A DNA stretch of 64,000 nt, taken from positions 1,178,001 to 1,242,000 of the forward strand of contig JBBELK010000454.1 in assembly GCA_037783545.1 (NCBI GenBank), given 5' to 3'. This DNA comes from Henricia sp. BOLD:AAB3569. Its lineage: Eukaryota; Echinodermata; Asteroidea; Spinulosida; Echinasteridae. The notes below the pieces were generated by a model. It did no database searches and was not told the origin of the DNA. It was given only the letters and a program-made list of their open reading frames with translations. The translations under genes and the position numbers were made by a program. Below, in pieces: positions 1-13,617 of this stretch (positions are counted from its first letter, which is position 1; the number at the start of each line of letters is the position of its first letter).

Positions 1-144
1 GCTGGGCCCAATTTTGGATTCTGCATTGATAGAAGCTTGCTAGATCAACTAGTAGGAGTTGAGAATATTTTGGCAGCTCTTTGAACAGAAACAAACATCA
101 CAAAAGATGAATTGCGCTGACTTCTTCTTTTTTGACTGGACTAG

Positions 145-324
145 GAGGCCAACAAAATTCCAGGCATTGGAACCCGCCTTGCAGACAAAATCAGCGAGAT
201 CATGGAAAGTGGCCACCTGAGAAAGATAGACCACGTCTGTGGAGGAGAAGACATGAAGGCGCTGGACTTGTTCAATAATATCTGGGGAGTTGGGCCCACT
301 GTGGCTCAAGAATGGGTTCAAATG
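145..324 (+). CDS. POLL: POLL exon a: helix-hairpin-helix region
   Basis: Sixty codons, phase 0 at both ends, preceded by a ctag acceptor and followed by gtaaga. It reads from [16 protein letters not shown] to [17 protein letters not shown]. It holds the end of the 8-kDa domain and the start of the fingers, including both DNA-gripping hairpins and the SGHLRKIDH match to vertebrate pol lambda. Confidence 0.95.
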
Positions 325-3300
325 GTAAGACCTCTAGAAAAAAATGTTTCATTTCATTTCATTCTTGTTTACCCTGGGTAAATGGTTTGGTATACTTTCA
401 CTAATGCCCATCAGTTTATATATGGGTCATTCCATGAAGTTGTGAAACAAAGTGTGACATTTCTTCATTTCCACAAAAATGGTCAATAAGAGAGAAATGA
501 ATCACCATTTATATAACGATGTTGCATGATGTGGTGGCTTACACTGTTTGGGGGTAATTTGGGAGTCTTCAGTGTTGACATTTTGAGTTGTGCCATTTTG
601 AATTATTTAACAAAGTGATGGTTGTGGATGTAACTTGGAAACCAATACAGTTCAACTGCTTCACTCCAACTACAAATTTTTTCATGTTGAATTTGAAATA
701 AACACACAGTTCTCAAACTAAACAATCCTTTTAAATTTAAAAATGGTTGTGGATGTAACACGGAAACCGTGTTCCTCAACTTCATGGAATGACTCATATA
801 GTTAAAAAACGGAAATGCAAATAATACTCTGACCGAAGAATTAAGGAGGCTGAGAAATGTAACGTGTATGACCACCTCTTGTGGCAAGGCTGACTGCTAG
901 CCTCTGTAAGAGCTGCTGAGGCAGGGTGTGCCACTCTGCCTGAAATGCGTTCCTGAGCTCCTGCACTTCTAGGGTTGTTTGGGAAACACTTGGATCCAGT
1001 GGTCAGCTCAACCCATGCAGGTTGAATCAGGTTGAAAACTCAACAAAATGGGTTTTCTGAGAGCCCTTAACTACAGGATTTTCTTAGAAACGGAAAATGT
1101 CACATTTCATTTACTGTGGGAATCACTTTGTTAAAACAAATCCACTTGGACCTGTATGAAATCACTGAAGCATAACAGTCTTGAAAGCGATACCAAAGTG
1201 GTTGGGCGATCAATGCCTTGTTATCCACAAGTTCACTGTATTTGACAAATACTTGTTTACAATACAAATTTGGGCTAGAAAGGTTACTAATCTTCCTCCC
1301 CTCCAATTCACAAACGTCTTATTAAATAATCACACTTAGGGCCTTCGAACTCTGGACGATGTGCGTGAGAAAGCTAAACTAAGTCGGCAGCAGAAGATTG
1401 GCTTGAAGCACTACGATGATTTCTTGCAACGTATGCCAAGGGAGGAAGCAGGAGAGATTGAACAAACCGTAAGTATAAGGCTTTGGAATTCAATGCTGAT
1501 TAACTGTGTTTGGACATTTTGCATTTGTGGCCTTGTGAGTGCACCAACACCACACAGCCACCTTGCTTTAGCCTTTAGCCAAGACAAATGTGTTAAAGGA
1601 TCAATACAGGCATTTCACAATACAGGAGTCACTAAGAGAAAGAATACATGTATGGGAAAAAAGTTGACATGAGCATTGTTAAACATCTGATGCAATGGCA
1701 AAATCTCAGCTCAGAGGTCTCTAAATCTAATCCTGATGAGGACCACATGATTTTTTTTTTTTCTGTTATAATTTTGTGGTTATTTCTGTTGCATTTCTGT
1801 GGTGATTTGATAATGTTTTTGTGACTACATAATTATAATAAAATGTTTCATTACCCCCTCAGGTTCGTGAGATGGCAGTGAGCATAGACCCCGGTATGTT
1901 AGCGGTGGTCTGCGGTTCATACCGACGTGGCAAGTCAACTTGTGGGGATGTTGATGTTCTCATTACCCACCCTGATGGCAAGTCACATCGAGGAGCGCTC
2001 GGCAAGATACTGGATGGGTTACGGTATAAAGGTGAGTTCAGTGGGATTATGTTGGATTCTTTATTGGCTTGTATTCAACCCTTTGGGGAGAAATGTGCTG
2101 AAATTAAAGGAGCGTGTCCAGATCACATTTTTGAACCCCCATTTTTCCCATGTGTGATGAGATTTTGATACCATATCATTTGTCATATTTTTCTCATTAC
2201 AATTCTGAAATTTCGCATTCTCAATCCGTAATCCGTATATTTTCAAGGATATCGTCAAAAAACAACCGATGTTTAGTAATCGAATTTATCTGGTTCCATT
2301 AAGCAGTGCACATAATTTCACCAACATTTTTTCTTCCATATCCAAATTGGAGATTGCACTTTCCCTGTTTTCTTCCCATGGATAGTATTTTGGGGAGGTA
2401 TTTTATATGGAGCACTAGAGCACTTGACTCATAATTTAATATTGTGAGTGCGAGTCCCATTGCAACCAGTGTCTTGTGCCCTTGGGCAAGGCACTTTTCC
2501 TAACTTGCCTCTCTCCACCCAGGTGTTTAAATGGGTACCATGCTGGGAAGGTAAACAGACTCGCTGTGTGGGAGGAGTGGCGAACCCCCCACAAACTTGA
2601 CAGAAAAGTCTGACCCCCTCGCTAACCGAAGTCATTCCCATCGTGTTTTGAGATTTATCGACAGGTAAAGATGTTGTTCAGTTCATGAGGCCATAGACTG
2701 TTTATATGGTGTGTGTAATAGTTCTCTGAAATTTGAAATAAAAAATTAAAAAACCAAGGGGCGGTATTCAATTAAAAATGTGGATTTAGTAAAAACTTTA
2801 CTTAGTATTAGCTTGGTTAAGCAAATTTAGACCTATCTCATATTCAAATGCCATCTAAGATAATTACTTTAGTAAGTAAAACTCTAAGATAATTGTGAAG
2901 TAAAAAAATTACGCAGGGCACAGAACTCGCTAAACAGCCAATCGAATACAGCGTGAGACGCGCAATAAACTACGCCTTCCCATTATTCATTTTTGTCGGC
3001 AAAATCATGGTAAAACCACTTCAATACCAAATGTTCTTAAGTATTGTTTTGAAGTGAAAAACTTATGAATTCAATACCAATTTTGGCTAAGAATTTTTCT
3101 TCAGGCAAAAACTAAGTAAAATTCTTGTATATTTGGATTATTGAATTGAATACCACTCCAGAAGACATAAGGGGCACACATGTGTCCTGTTTTAATGGAA
3201 TGACCCACATTACCTAATTCCTATTGTGAGATTTTCATTAGTGCTGTGTAAGCTCAAAAGCCTTGCACTACGTGACATTTCCTTTTTTAAATTAATTAAT

Positions 3301-6300
3301 AATCAGTCGCACTAAACTAAAGATATACAGTCCGTGATTCTCAACAAATTATTATTTTTTTTCTCTGACCGATTTTCAAACAACAAAACATTTTATGGAG
3401 CTGTTAAGCACAGAATTGTGCTTAGCACAATATTTTTAGCTTGGCAAAAAATGAATTACCAGCCAAAATCTATTCATGTTGATTACGATTGACTGATATT
3501 CTGCTGAGTGCTAAGTAAGAACACAAGTCGACATACAATTTTGGCCAGTATAATTTTTGCAATTATGCAAAGCAAATAAATGTTGTGCGCAAAGCAAATG
3601 TTTGTGCTAAAAAACTCCATAAAATGGCCCCATGTTTTGTCTGTTCGTTTATGAAAATGCTTGGTTTTGGGAAATCATTCTGCTGTTTATATGTATAATG
3701 CTGGGGATCTCACACCTATGAATTGTATTTATAAGCAATAAATTATGCAGTATGCGTACACATAGACTTGCCAGATGTTTAATAAATCAACAATAAACGA
3801 TCGCTAATTATTGATTTTAGGATATAACTTTCATTAGTCTCACGCATCAAATGCATACTGACATCTTGCATTCAATTTGTGACAAATAACAACAGTAAGA
3901 AATATGTGTCTTTTGCCTAGAGGGAATTTAGTTTGACGTGTTATTCCCTGAAAAAAATGTTTGAACAGCAGCTTGGTTTGTAAAAGCATCCGGATGTCGT
4001 GGGTTTCTTTAAACAGTTTCTATTTTGTTTTAGGACAATTCCGTAAATTCAGATTTACACCTCAGAGACTTTGAGGGCTTGTAATGCTTTACATATTCGA
4101 GTTGTTTGATTTTAAACATGTTTTTTAAGCATCATTGATAGAAGTGTAATTCCTGAAAAAGTGATTGTAATACTATTCTCAGTAAGTGTGTAGGGTCCCT
4201 TATTGAGAATGGCATTACAATCAGTTTTTCAGGAATTATACTTCCATCAATGATGCTTGAAGAACATGTGTTTAAAATCAAACAACTTGAATATGTGAAG
4301 CATTACAAGCCCTCAAAGTCTCTGGGGTGTAAATCTGAACTTACAGAATTGCCCCTTAGCCTCTCAGCATTTTCTTTGAATAAAGATTGGGTATTTGGAC
4401 AGTTTTATAAAGTTACTTGGAAAAAATTAGCATTTGAAGAAAAAAACCATGAAGTTACCAGACAGTTAATCTGCCGACTAACTCAACGTTTTGCAGGAAA
4501 TGACAAAATGACAAACTGTTATTCTTTCATTTTTGTTCCAGGTGACCTTATATAGAAACAAAATTAATTAGTTTTCATTATTCTGCACAATGTCACTGAT
4601 GACGTCAGCAGTCAAACAAATCATTGTCAGTTGACAGTTTCTTTATGACTTCCTGTGAATGTGAATTATGCCAATTTGCGAATCATTGCCCTCTCCCTGT
4701 CCTGGTCGAGGATAATGTAGCGTTTCTATGGCAACGGCCAGTGCCCGATTAAATTCTGATCAGTTTTTCGGTTCTGCACTGGTGGATATCGGGAAGTGCT
4801 ACATCCATGATAAGATACTCGTCGAAATGTTTTATCTACAGGAAATATGGAGACATGGTTGATTTCCTTCCTCCATGGTTGATTAAAGAAAAATGGTGGT
4901 AAGAGTTTGGAATGTGCAGATTTGATGAAAAAAACCAACAAGATTTCGAGTGGGGAAAAATTTAAGATTTTGTGAGGAAACACTGTCTCATATGTTTTGC
5001 ATACGAGGTCTGAAGCCATGATCAACTTCCCAATTCTTTCCAAAATGGTAATTGATCAGGTGAAAATCCATATGAGAACAGTGGTGAATATGGCAGCCAT
5101 TGAAACATTTTGACAGCAATGAAAAAATAATTGAATATAGTCGATCATCTATCTTGCCTGTTAGTAAAATGCAGTCGATTTAGTGCACGGTTGAAATTTC
5201 CGTTCTGTTGTTTAAAATATTTAGAAACGTGTATCTTCTGAATTATTTGTTCGTTTTTTTCATTCTCGGGAAATTTCATCCTTTGAATGCATACAGTTGC
5301 CACGTTAAAAGCAGAGGCTCGTCAATGCGCGCGTGAGGCCAAATTCGTGCCACGAAATACGCAGCTCCATACCTTTTCTATGGAGCTGCGTATTTCGTGG
5401 CACGAAGTTGGCCTTATGACGAGCCTGTATCTTCAATGGATGTAAAAATTAAACTTAAAATTATTTCAATATTTAATCTTGGGAGTTTCGCACTGTTAAA
5501 TGCGCGTGCGCTGACCTAAACCGCGAGCACGCAATGCGTGCGTGGGCGTAAATTTTACTTTGCAACTTCCGTTTGTACAGTTTTCTTTCTTATCGTGCTA
5601 TATTTTTGAACGCAAATAGCATTTTACAAATAAGCATGATTTCGGGCTCTGTGAAACGATATAGTGCCACTTTAACCAATGTATTCCCCTTTTACCGAAA
5701 AGAAAATATCCGTTTTAGGCAATTCAATTAGCCTGTTGCGGCGTGACTGCTTACGTCAGGCCTACGTAGACGAGCGAGGGGAAAAAATGAACAGAACAAT
5801 TGGCCCTGTCGTCCTATGTCTTTTTACGCGTAGCTCAGACTGACTTCAATTCCGAATTCAATTTATCGCCGTATCAAAGCTGACTGGGATATTTCGTTAG
5901 CACCGATTTCTTAAAAGCCTATTCGCTATATCATCTGATTTGTAACACGACTCTCCCGCGCGTTAAAAGCTTTTAGGCTGACCGTGGCAATGAGCTGCTT
6001 TGTACGTGAAAGAGACACGCGTTGCGGATTTGCGTCCCGGGATTTGCGTACGTAGTGAATTATTCTACAGAACACAGAGTAGGCCTACTAAACGCAGGGG
6101 TGTTGTACGTTATAGCCACCCACCCACACCCCCTCCCTCCCCACTACCCCCCCCCCCCCCCCCGAAAAAAAAATAGCTAAATTTTCAATTGCCCCTTATT
6201 TTTAGAATATCAATAACGCATATTTATGTCTTAGCATCTTATCATTTATTCATGTGTAATTTACCTCGATATTGTTTTATTTAAAATTATTTTGATTAGT

Positions 6301-9300
6301 CTAGCACGTGGTAATTAATTCGAATTTTTTTAATTTCTAACTACACGGTATATTATTCGCCAAAGCGGTCCAGGTTGAGAGTCGTCCTCAAATTTCGCAT
6401 TGTGCCATTTTCTGGAAACCACAGCTCTTGCTTGTGTATCAAATTAGTGTGTTTTTTACTTCCCCTTTTAACACTGGGAATTCCTGGCAATAAAATATTC
6501 GCGCTAAATCCAACGAATTCTAGCGAACGGCGAGCAAGCTTTCCCCAGAAAGACAGTCCGTATGCGTTCAGCTGCTCGTTCAAGTATGAGAAGACAAGAG
6601 TAGTTTGCATTCTCAAAGAAACGAACAAAATATTGTCTTGCCCAGTTGCGCACGCATGCAACACCGAAAAGGGTTAAGTTCTCAGGGGAAACCTGAAAGG
6701 AGTATACCAATGTGCCTCCTAGCTTAGCTGCCCGATATGTCACTGATCTCAGGTTTGGATCCCGACGAGGATCATGCATATGATTTTGTTTTTATCTCAT
6801 CCCATTTAAAGAGTCGGTTGTGTACTAATAGACCAAACACTTAATGACGTCATAGTTTGTTCCCTAAGACTCCATACACTATGCACACATGCAAACAAAG
6901 CGTGACGTCATCATGCATTAAGTATAAATTATTGGCAACACTGATTGATTGATTGATTGATTTATTTATTTGATATCCAACAGCGGAGATCCGCCACTCA
7001 CAGGTATCATGAAAACGAAAACAAAAACTTAAATATACTAACTTACAGATTATCTGTGATTGACAAGCTGGACTAAGTGATTTTTCGAGAAAAAAAAAAG
7101 GCTTTTATGTTAAAAAGGTCTTCTTACGTACGCGCGATGGCCCAGAAATTTATTATGTATGTACCGGTACATTGGAATGTCCGACGTAATGTTCGGCGAA
7201 AACAGTCTTGACGAGTGTCTTGTAAACGTCTAGATTGCAAGAAATTGAGACATTGTGAGAGGGCAATTTAGCGAAGGAGCGGGATGGGGAAAGGCCCTTC
7301 CAATTGCACGGTCGTGTGGCGGCATGTTTAGAGGCAGGTTGACGTTCCTTTTGGTCGGTAGCGATATTGTTCAAGGTTCAGAAAAGGTCATTTAAATCAC
7401 TCCAAAGTGTATTGACCCCTTCGAACACGTGCGAATACGCCATTTTGGGAGTCAAATAATGCTGAGTCATTGTGGAAGCGATGTGCGCGTGCGCGTTATG
7501 TGTGTCTCTGGCGGGCGTAACGCGGTTTAATTCACCAATAGGAGCCTCATCATAGCGCGTTACGCGCGCTATGGACATACACAACGCGCACGCACATTGC
7601 TTCCACAACGACGCGGCATTATTTGACTCCCAAAATGACGTCTTTGGCACGAGCTCAATACATGACACAATGCAATGTCTACACATCTTGTTTCGAAAAT
7701 TAGAATGTGAAGTTTCTTTTTTTTCGAAAAGCGCGGAACATTCCGCGCATATTTTTGAACAGCTGTCCGTAATAATTTCCGGTGACGTAAAACACCACTT
7801 GTCCTTCGAATAGCTATATTCTACGGGCATTTTCCCATAGCCTTGTCCAAGGTCAACAATCTGTACCATCTGTTGATGATGTAACCTTACATAGACTGTT
7901 GCGGACGTTCAAACTGTATAGTGTTTGTTATATACTTATGTATTTCCGTCATAAACGGTTGTATATTGTACTTACATAATACCAGTTTCATATAAGTTGC
8001 CTATGTAATTTACATGTACAATCTATATACAAGGAAGGAAATACATATTTACTTTGTAAGGAACAGGATTGCAGTTATACCCTTCTGAGGACAACTTTTT
8101 TTTCTCCAAGTCAACAAAAAGTACGTTCCTCTTTCTCTAGATAAGGAAGTAGTTTACAAGTTTAGAAGGTACATAAATCATATACGGTCATCATCACAAT
8201 ATTTGACCCCGAGACATCTTAAGCGGGCCTACGAATTCTTAATTCTACGAATTAGTACGATTATCGGAGACTGCCTATAGACTCTATACACACAATCGTA
8301 CCAAATCGTACCCAATCGTAGCTAATTCGTGGCCAAAATCGCACAGTGGGAGGCCCGCTTAAAGCATGGTTTCCATATTAAATCGTATGGAAACAATGAA
8401 GTAAATGCTTGAGAAATTCGTTCAGAGAAACAAAAATCAAATTTGATGACAACCACGGACAATATAACTTTAAGATTTACAGAGATTCAATCACAACAAA
8501 TCAAATTCAAGCAAAAATCGCACAGTGGGAGGCCTTTTCCAATCGCATCTAAGAATCTAGTTCTGCGCAAAGGGGACATTCACAATTATGTTGCATCCGG
8601 CTGGCAAAAAAACTGTACAAATATCATGAAGGACAACCCTGCGTGAATTAATATCACAACTCTCTGTGGAACAAAGGGCAACTAACGTCCAAGGTGTTCC
8701 ATCGGCCAGGGCTGAGTGTGTTTGCATTGTAATATCATTGTATTGTGATATCGAATACAATCATCCCAATTAACTGACGTCAGCAACAGTATATAGCAGA
8801 TAAATCTCTCTTATAATGATAACATTTAATTGTGATTTTGCTGTCCGTAGATAACCTTGTGAACTTCCGGATCCACATTGAACCTTTTCGCGCGTAAAGT
8901 TGACTCGCGTCGCTTTGAGAAAAATCGGTGCTGTGGAGGGAATTTATTGTGAAACGACGCACTGAAAATCACAGAATCACAAAAACACTTCCCGCCCATT
9001 TTGATTGTGGTTTTCAGTGCATCGTTCTACTCCAAATTCCCTGCCACATCGTTTTTTTAGTTTTTTTTTTAAAGCGATGCGCGTCGCATTTATGCACGAA
9101 AAGGCTCGGTATCAATTCACCTTTCGTCTGTTTTGCTCTGTGCACCCTGGGCGTGGGGCTAGGTCGGATTGTCCCCTTGTCCTCTACAAATAAGCGGTGA
9201 CGCGTCCCCCTTATCAGTTTTGGGACGCACATCATTGATCCCTCGCAGGACGTACAAGGGTCAAATTGGTGCGACATTTGCCCCGTGAACATAAAAGAGG

Positions 9301-12300
9301 AACGGGAGGGTTTTCCCCATTGGTGATTTTTCTGTAAGTTTACGTCCGGTTCCTTTACCATTTAACCCCCACAAAATAGGGAAAACTTATAGTTTGACAT
9401 GATCACTTGTAGTGCTGCAGGGCTCGTTTAACCGCAGTGCTATACGTCCTCCGGATGGGATGCAAAGCACCTTAAAGTATAACGTCTCAAATATAACCGC
9501 AGTCAAAACACTGCATGGGTGACGTTGATTAGAAAAGGCCACATTTTGATCGATTCTGTGTGAAAAGTTGCGATTAATTTTATTTTTTTATTAAAACGGA
9601 CGTAAAATGCAGGTAACATTTTCCGTTCCAATGTTTTGTGACAAAAATGTCTCAATAGTGGCATTCTAGTGATGCCTTAGCTGATTCATTTAGTAGAAAA
9701 CGTTCAAGAGGATTCAAGGGGTGCGCTAACGTGACAGGATAGACACTCCCTTTTAATATTGTGTTTTGTCACATGATCATAACATTGTGCATTGGCCGAA
9801 ATGGAGCAAAGGTGGGGCAAACGCGTTCGTGTTTGTGTAAAATGTGACAGCATTAAAAAACATGACCAATACATGATGTATGTTGTACTTAATTGCATGG
9901 TGACTAACTTCCGCATGTTTCAGGGCTTTATATTAAAGACACATATTGCATGCAGCCAATTACCAAAGCTTGGGAGCCAGCCAACAAACAAAATAGTCCA
10001 AACATTAATTTGTTTCCTTCTTTCCATTTGTTTGCAAGTTGCTTTGTCCAGCACTGCAAAAACAGTATGTGGTAACGCTACATCGAACATGTACTTTGAA
10101 GTGAGCCTCGTTTCGAGTGTGATCGAGCCTCGTTTTGAAATATATACAGTCAAATATGTTTACATACTAGTGTATAGACCGTATCGAATAGCCGCCATGA
10201 TCTTGTGGGGCAGTTTCTTTGTTCCTTGACGACATGCATGGTTAAGGTTGTAGATATTGTCCTTATACATTGTTGAACCGGTTCAAGTAACAAAAGGTGC
10301 CCCACAAGATGGCAGCTATTCGATACGGTCTATACTGATGAAACGAAACAGTGCATTGTGAAATTGACCATGGAGGAAGAAAGAGAATTAAACAAACTTT
10401 GGTTGTTTAATTTCAATGGTGATTAGGCACCATATCAGATATTGCGTTTGTGAAATTAAATGACTCTTTGCTGGATTTTCCCGACATTAAACATCCGCTG
10501 TCACGGTTTACTTTCTGTTTCATCATCTGTCTAAATCTCGTCAAAATCGACTCAATTGTCAACCTCTTTTGTGACTCATGAACTTGATAAAGGCGCAGGC
10601 TCGCATGTAGTGACTTGAATATATACACGTCACCGTGTTGGCACGTAAGGGCATATCACTGCATGACGTCAATTATTGGCTGGTAAATGGCGCGTGTACT
10701 TGCTAGTTCCTGCTGATTGTAAGCTGTAAGGGTCTCGGGGTACCAGTTCCAATTTGTCAATCTCGTGACTGTGTTGACAATGCGTGTGTACATTACACTG
10801 TGAACGTTATAAAAGAGCGAGGTTCGGCGTGTAGCGGCAGATTCAATTCAGAGACATCAGAGAAAGAGCTTGCTCAAAATTTTGGCTTGTTTTCAACTAT
10901 TTTACCGAGCGTTTTGACATATACACAAACCATGATGGCACCCCCAACAGCAATCATGATGAGGGCCTGCAGAACACAAACTACGACACCGAGTCGCCAG
11001 CGTGTCCGGCGGAACGCCATGGCCGACGTGACGACCGGAATCACGGCGGACCAACTCCAGGCCCTGGAGGCCAAGGTCCAGACCTACATACCGGACTTCT
11101 TCAATCCATCAACGGCCACATCGGCAGCCAGCGACGGCCTGATGGGCCGGCGAAGGAATGCGGTGGCCAACGTGGTGGAAGGGCTCAGCCACCACGATTT
11201 GCATCATCTGGAGGACTTAGTCCGAACAACTTATAATGATACTGATTTTGAGCCATCGGATGACGGGGAGGATGCCTGCTTTTCCCCCACCAGTATTTTC
11301 CCAAGCCCCGCTTACTACGAACGCCGCCGCAACGCCCTGGCCACCCCACTCGACCCGGAAACACTGCAGAGAATGCAGTCACTCCACAACTGCCGAAACG
11401 GGTCAACACACCCTGCGTGAACTTTGAAAAATGTCGACACTTTCTACTGCAAAAAACAAACATTATGGGTGTGCATCTGCAAGCGTCCGATACAGTGCCT
11501 TTGAAAAACATGGGAACAAAACTCGCCACCAAAAATTGACTTTATTTTACTACAACTCGCCGACTGGTGGCGCTTTCAGACGACCCAATCAACCACTTAA
11601 ACCGCAGCTGTCGGACCCATTTCCTTTTCTGGGGTCTTTCCGCCTGATTGGAGCAGGAACCCGATTACCATGACGACCGTGATGACGTCAACAGAGCAGC
11701 ATACCAGGACAATGTGACTGTCTATGGTCATACAGACAATCACCCTTGTGAAACTCCACAACATGACTTTCACTTTCACACCAAATTTTGATATTTCTCA
11801 CATGTTCGTATGACTCATATGTTGTTATTGTGATGGTCTTATTTATCAACATGTTTTTACTAAGTGTAACCGCATGATTGTGTAATGGTAATACAAACAA
11901 AAACGCCCACCGTCACGCCTAAACGAATGTAAATAATATAACTATATTTTTTCACCAAGTTTGGTTATTTCTCCTACAAGGGCTGTTATTCGTCATTGGT
12001 ATTTTGTGGGCGTCACAAGTTGTAAACTTGTTTTGACCAAGATATACCGATTGATTGTGTAATATTATTAACAGCGGAATACACACTATAAGACAGGGTT
12101 ATATAGTCGAGTCCATCTCAAGTCTATCACTAGTCCAAAGCCGATAAAATCACAAGTCCGTGACAAGTCCCGCACAAGTTCGTCACAAGTCCAGTAACAA
12201 TAAGCAAAGTTCATTTAAGTAGCTTGTGACTTGAATTAAGACCCAGGGACTTGTGGTGGACTTGTGAAGGCTTGTGAGGACTCGACTACAACCCTGCAAT

Positions 12301-13584
12301 TACTGACAATCATTTTCCGCCAAAAGAACCATTACTTAAGTTAAATTTTTGATGTGAAACTCTGAAATTTCCTCCCATGTCGTTGTAACAAACCATAAAA
12401 ATGGAATTGATAATACAGTCGAACAATCGAACCTCGATATCAAATAGAACATTTTGCACCACCGGCGGTCGTGACATTTTAGGTCCACATTTCCTGTTTT
12501 TTCTTAATTGTTTTCTTTCATAACACACGTTTCCTGTTTGAACAAGGTAATCCGCAAAGTCCAAAGGACCTCTCTTGTAAATGAGATTTGACTGTATATA
12601 TGAAGGAACGTGCACTGTGTTTTTCTGTAATGAAACTGCAGAGACCGTTTTAAAAACATATCTACACGTAAAACGTTGCTTGTATTTATTATTTTATTGA
12701 AATGTTATATTGGCTGGCCCAAAGGAAAATAAACATGAACAAGAATTGTGATTTCTGAGTGTATGCTCTAAATGTTTGTGTTCTATGAGTGTATTCGGTT
12801 TTTAAAAAGTGCAGAGTGCACTTCAGGCACAGTGGCGCACCCTGCCTCAGCGGCTCTGGAGGCTGGTCCGTATTAGAGACCACAGGAGGTGGTGACGCAC
12901 GTTACTGGCTAGTAAAATATGTTCATCGCTCAGCCACATATGGTGCACGACATGAGACCGAGTACTAAAACCCACTCCTCCCCTCTTTCCATTGTTCCCC
13001 CATTGTCGCATTGTGTGTCAAACATCTAAAGAATTTCCTTCCCGGGCTACTTTCGAGCGCGGCACCAGGGATCCCTGGTGCACCATGGTGCTCGCCCGAA
13101 AGCGTGTTGGTGCACCAGATGGTGGCACCAACTGCTCCCGACCTCCGAGTCGTCGGGACAACTGGGAGACATGCGCAGATGCGCGTACTCGTGCATGAAT
13201 CGGCAAAAATGACTGGCGCGTCGTAGAATGATTCTGGAAATTTGGATTGATATTTTGAATGTTCAAGCTTCCACATCGAATGCAAATGTTGTAAATATTT
13301 TCATGATTTATTTTCATCAGATACCTGTGATTAATTTTGTGGAAAACTAAGCTTTTATTAGCGGGAATGTAATCTTTAATGACCGTGGTGCACCAGGGAT
13401 CCCGATAACGCTTTCGGGCGCGATTGTGTGTACGCATGTGTGTGACGTAACGTTCCCAACGCCAATGTGCACCAGGGACGAGCGCTCGAAAGCAGCCCAG
13501 GTTGTAGGGAGGGAGGGAGGAGGGGTTGGGTCGTGCGTTAAGAAGGGGAAGAGTGTGTTGAGGTATAGCGACGGGGGGAGGGGG

Positions 13585-13617
<33 letters not shown>

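Noticed and set aside
4250-4555. 101-codon frame
   Set aside because: Begins inside the arm of the hairpin element at 4032-4356 and has no recognised content.
7378-7869. 163-codon minus-strand frame with a mirrored plus-strand frame
   Set aside because: Both are products of the hairpin arms at 7430-7650.
10800-10931. N-terminal extension of the PKI-like frame from a non-ATG codon near 10800
   Set aside because: The extension runs through the TATA box and lacks an ATG; the ATG at 10932 has good context.
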